Positions 63,434 through 64,000 of a DNA stretch of 64,000 nt are shown piece after piece. A model generated the notes under the pieces. The model ran no database searches. It worked only from the letters and a program-made list of their open reading frames with translations, and had not been told where the DNA came from. The first letter of the stretch is position 1. Each line of letters opens with the position of its first letter. Position numbers and translations under genes: made by a program. The stretch is from positions 248,001-312,000 of the forward strand of contig OZ020616.1 in NCBI GenBank assembly GCA_963971575.1, in the 5' to 3' direction. Origin of the DNA: Liopterus haemorrhoidalis (taxonomy: Eukaryota > Arthropoda > Insecta > Coleoptera > Dytiscidae).

Positions 63434-64000
63434 TACCGACCGCCAACATATATAAGGGAGGTATTGTGATCATACCGATTTCGACGTTTCAAGATTTCGA
63501 TGGATCTCCACGAATTGAGGTCCCTACATAACGTTTTGACTATTTTTAGCATGAAGTCTGTCGGTCTGTCTGTCTGTCCGTCTGTCTGTCTGTCTGTCTG
63601 TCCGTCCGTCTGTCCGTCCGTCTGTCTGTCTGTCTGTATACACGTGCAGAGCAAATTCGGCTAAAAGGATTTTTATGAAACTTCATATTTAAGCTTCTGC
63701 CATCAATGGCACGAGTTGATCAACTTTTGGTAAAAATCAGTTGACTAAAAATGGGAGTTTACTCGTGTCGATTATAAAATTTTTGTGAATATTTAACAAC
63801 AGAAAAATATTTCGAAAAAAATTATTGGACAAAAGTTGTTATAAAAGCAATAACTAATAACTTTTATTTGAGACGTTTTTGGATAAAACGATGTCCAAGT
63901 CTCAATTTTTTCAAACTTATATGTAACGTTTCCATGGTCATGATAAATAATATCTCTGTTAGAAAATATTAGGCCAAGTTATTTCTACTCTGCTGCTAGA
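63434..64000. repeat. Dispersed repeat with (TCTG)n, copy B, cut by window end
   Basis: About 95% identical to 40962-41560 over its whole visible length, including the flanks of the TCTG/TCCG run (63558-63640). Confidence 0.85.

Overview
The window comes from an AT-rich animal nuclear genome, almost certainly an insect. It shows GT-AG introns, a cadherin-23 type gene, and very many insect-style transposons (copia with a tRNA-iMet-type primer site, piggyBac, mariner, hAT, pogo/Tigger, gypsy and non-LTR elements, a tRNA-derived SINE, TCTG and TAA microsatellites). A multi-copy arthropod gene family at 42.5-43.3 kb would suit a hemipteran or other hemimetabolous insect, but the order cannot be fixed from sequence alone. 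No prokaryotic features, CRISPR arrays or true tRNA/rRNA genes were seen.

Layout. 0-3.7 kb: AT-rich repeats and one SINE. 3.7-5.4 kb: a young, internally deleted copia-type LTR element that carries an intron-free 5' half of the host gene PA2G4/EBP1, joined in frame to copia integrase; a perfect 5-bp target-site duplication bounds it. 6.2-19.8 kb: a higher-order array of about 3.5-3.8 kb repeat units with 42-bp minisatellites, triplicated ~120-bp repeats, an exon-like module of unknown origin, inverted repeats and two decayed piggyBac transposases. 20-22.1 kb: hAT-like and pogo/Tigger-like remnants. 22.3-24.6 kb, minus strand: a two-exon gene for a 245-residue conserved-looking protein that I do not recognise. 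25-30 kb: a 2.1-kb element with ~160-bp terminal inverted repeats, a duplicated 670-bp segment and a mariner fragment.

31.1-60.4 kb, minus strand: one large gene that I could assemble exon by exon. Its 26 coding exons total 5,670 nt with every splice phase matching, and give a predicted 1,889-residue cadherin-23 orthologue: signal peptide, 14 cadherin repeats, the membrane-adjacent domain, one transmembrane helix and a short cytoplasmic tail ending in a PDZ-ligand-like C terminus. Its introns hold at least ten recognisable transposons, several with intact target-site duplications. 60.9-64 kb, upstream of this gene: a very homogeneous 42-bp minisatellite, a GC-rich patch that may be promoter or 5' UTR, and dispersed repeats.

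The two single-copy genes (cadherin-23 and the 245-residue protein) lie on the same strand and are separated by about 6.6 kb of repeats. Nothing suggests that they work together. The most unusual items are the copia element carrying PA2G4, the arthropod gene copy at 42.5-43.3 kb whose middle section is inverted with a 21-bp hairpin at one breakpoint, and the tandem array with its repeated exon-like module.
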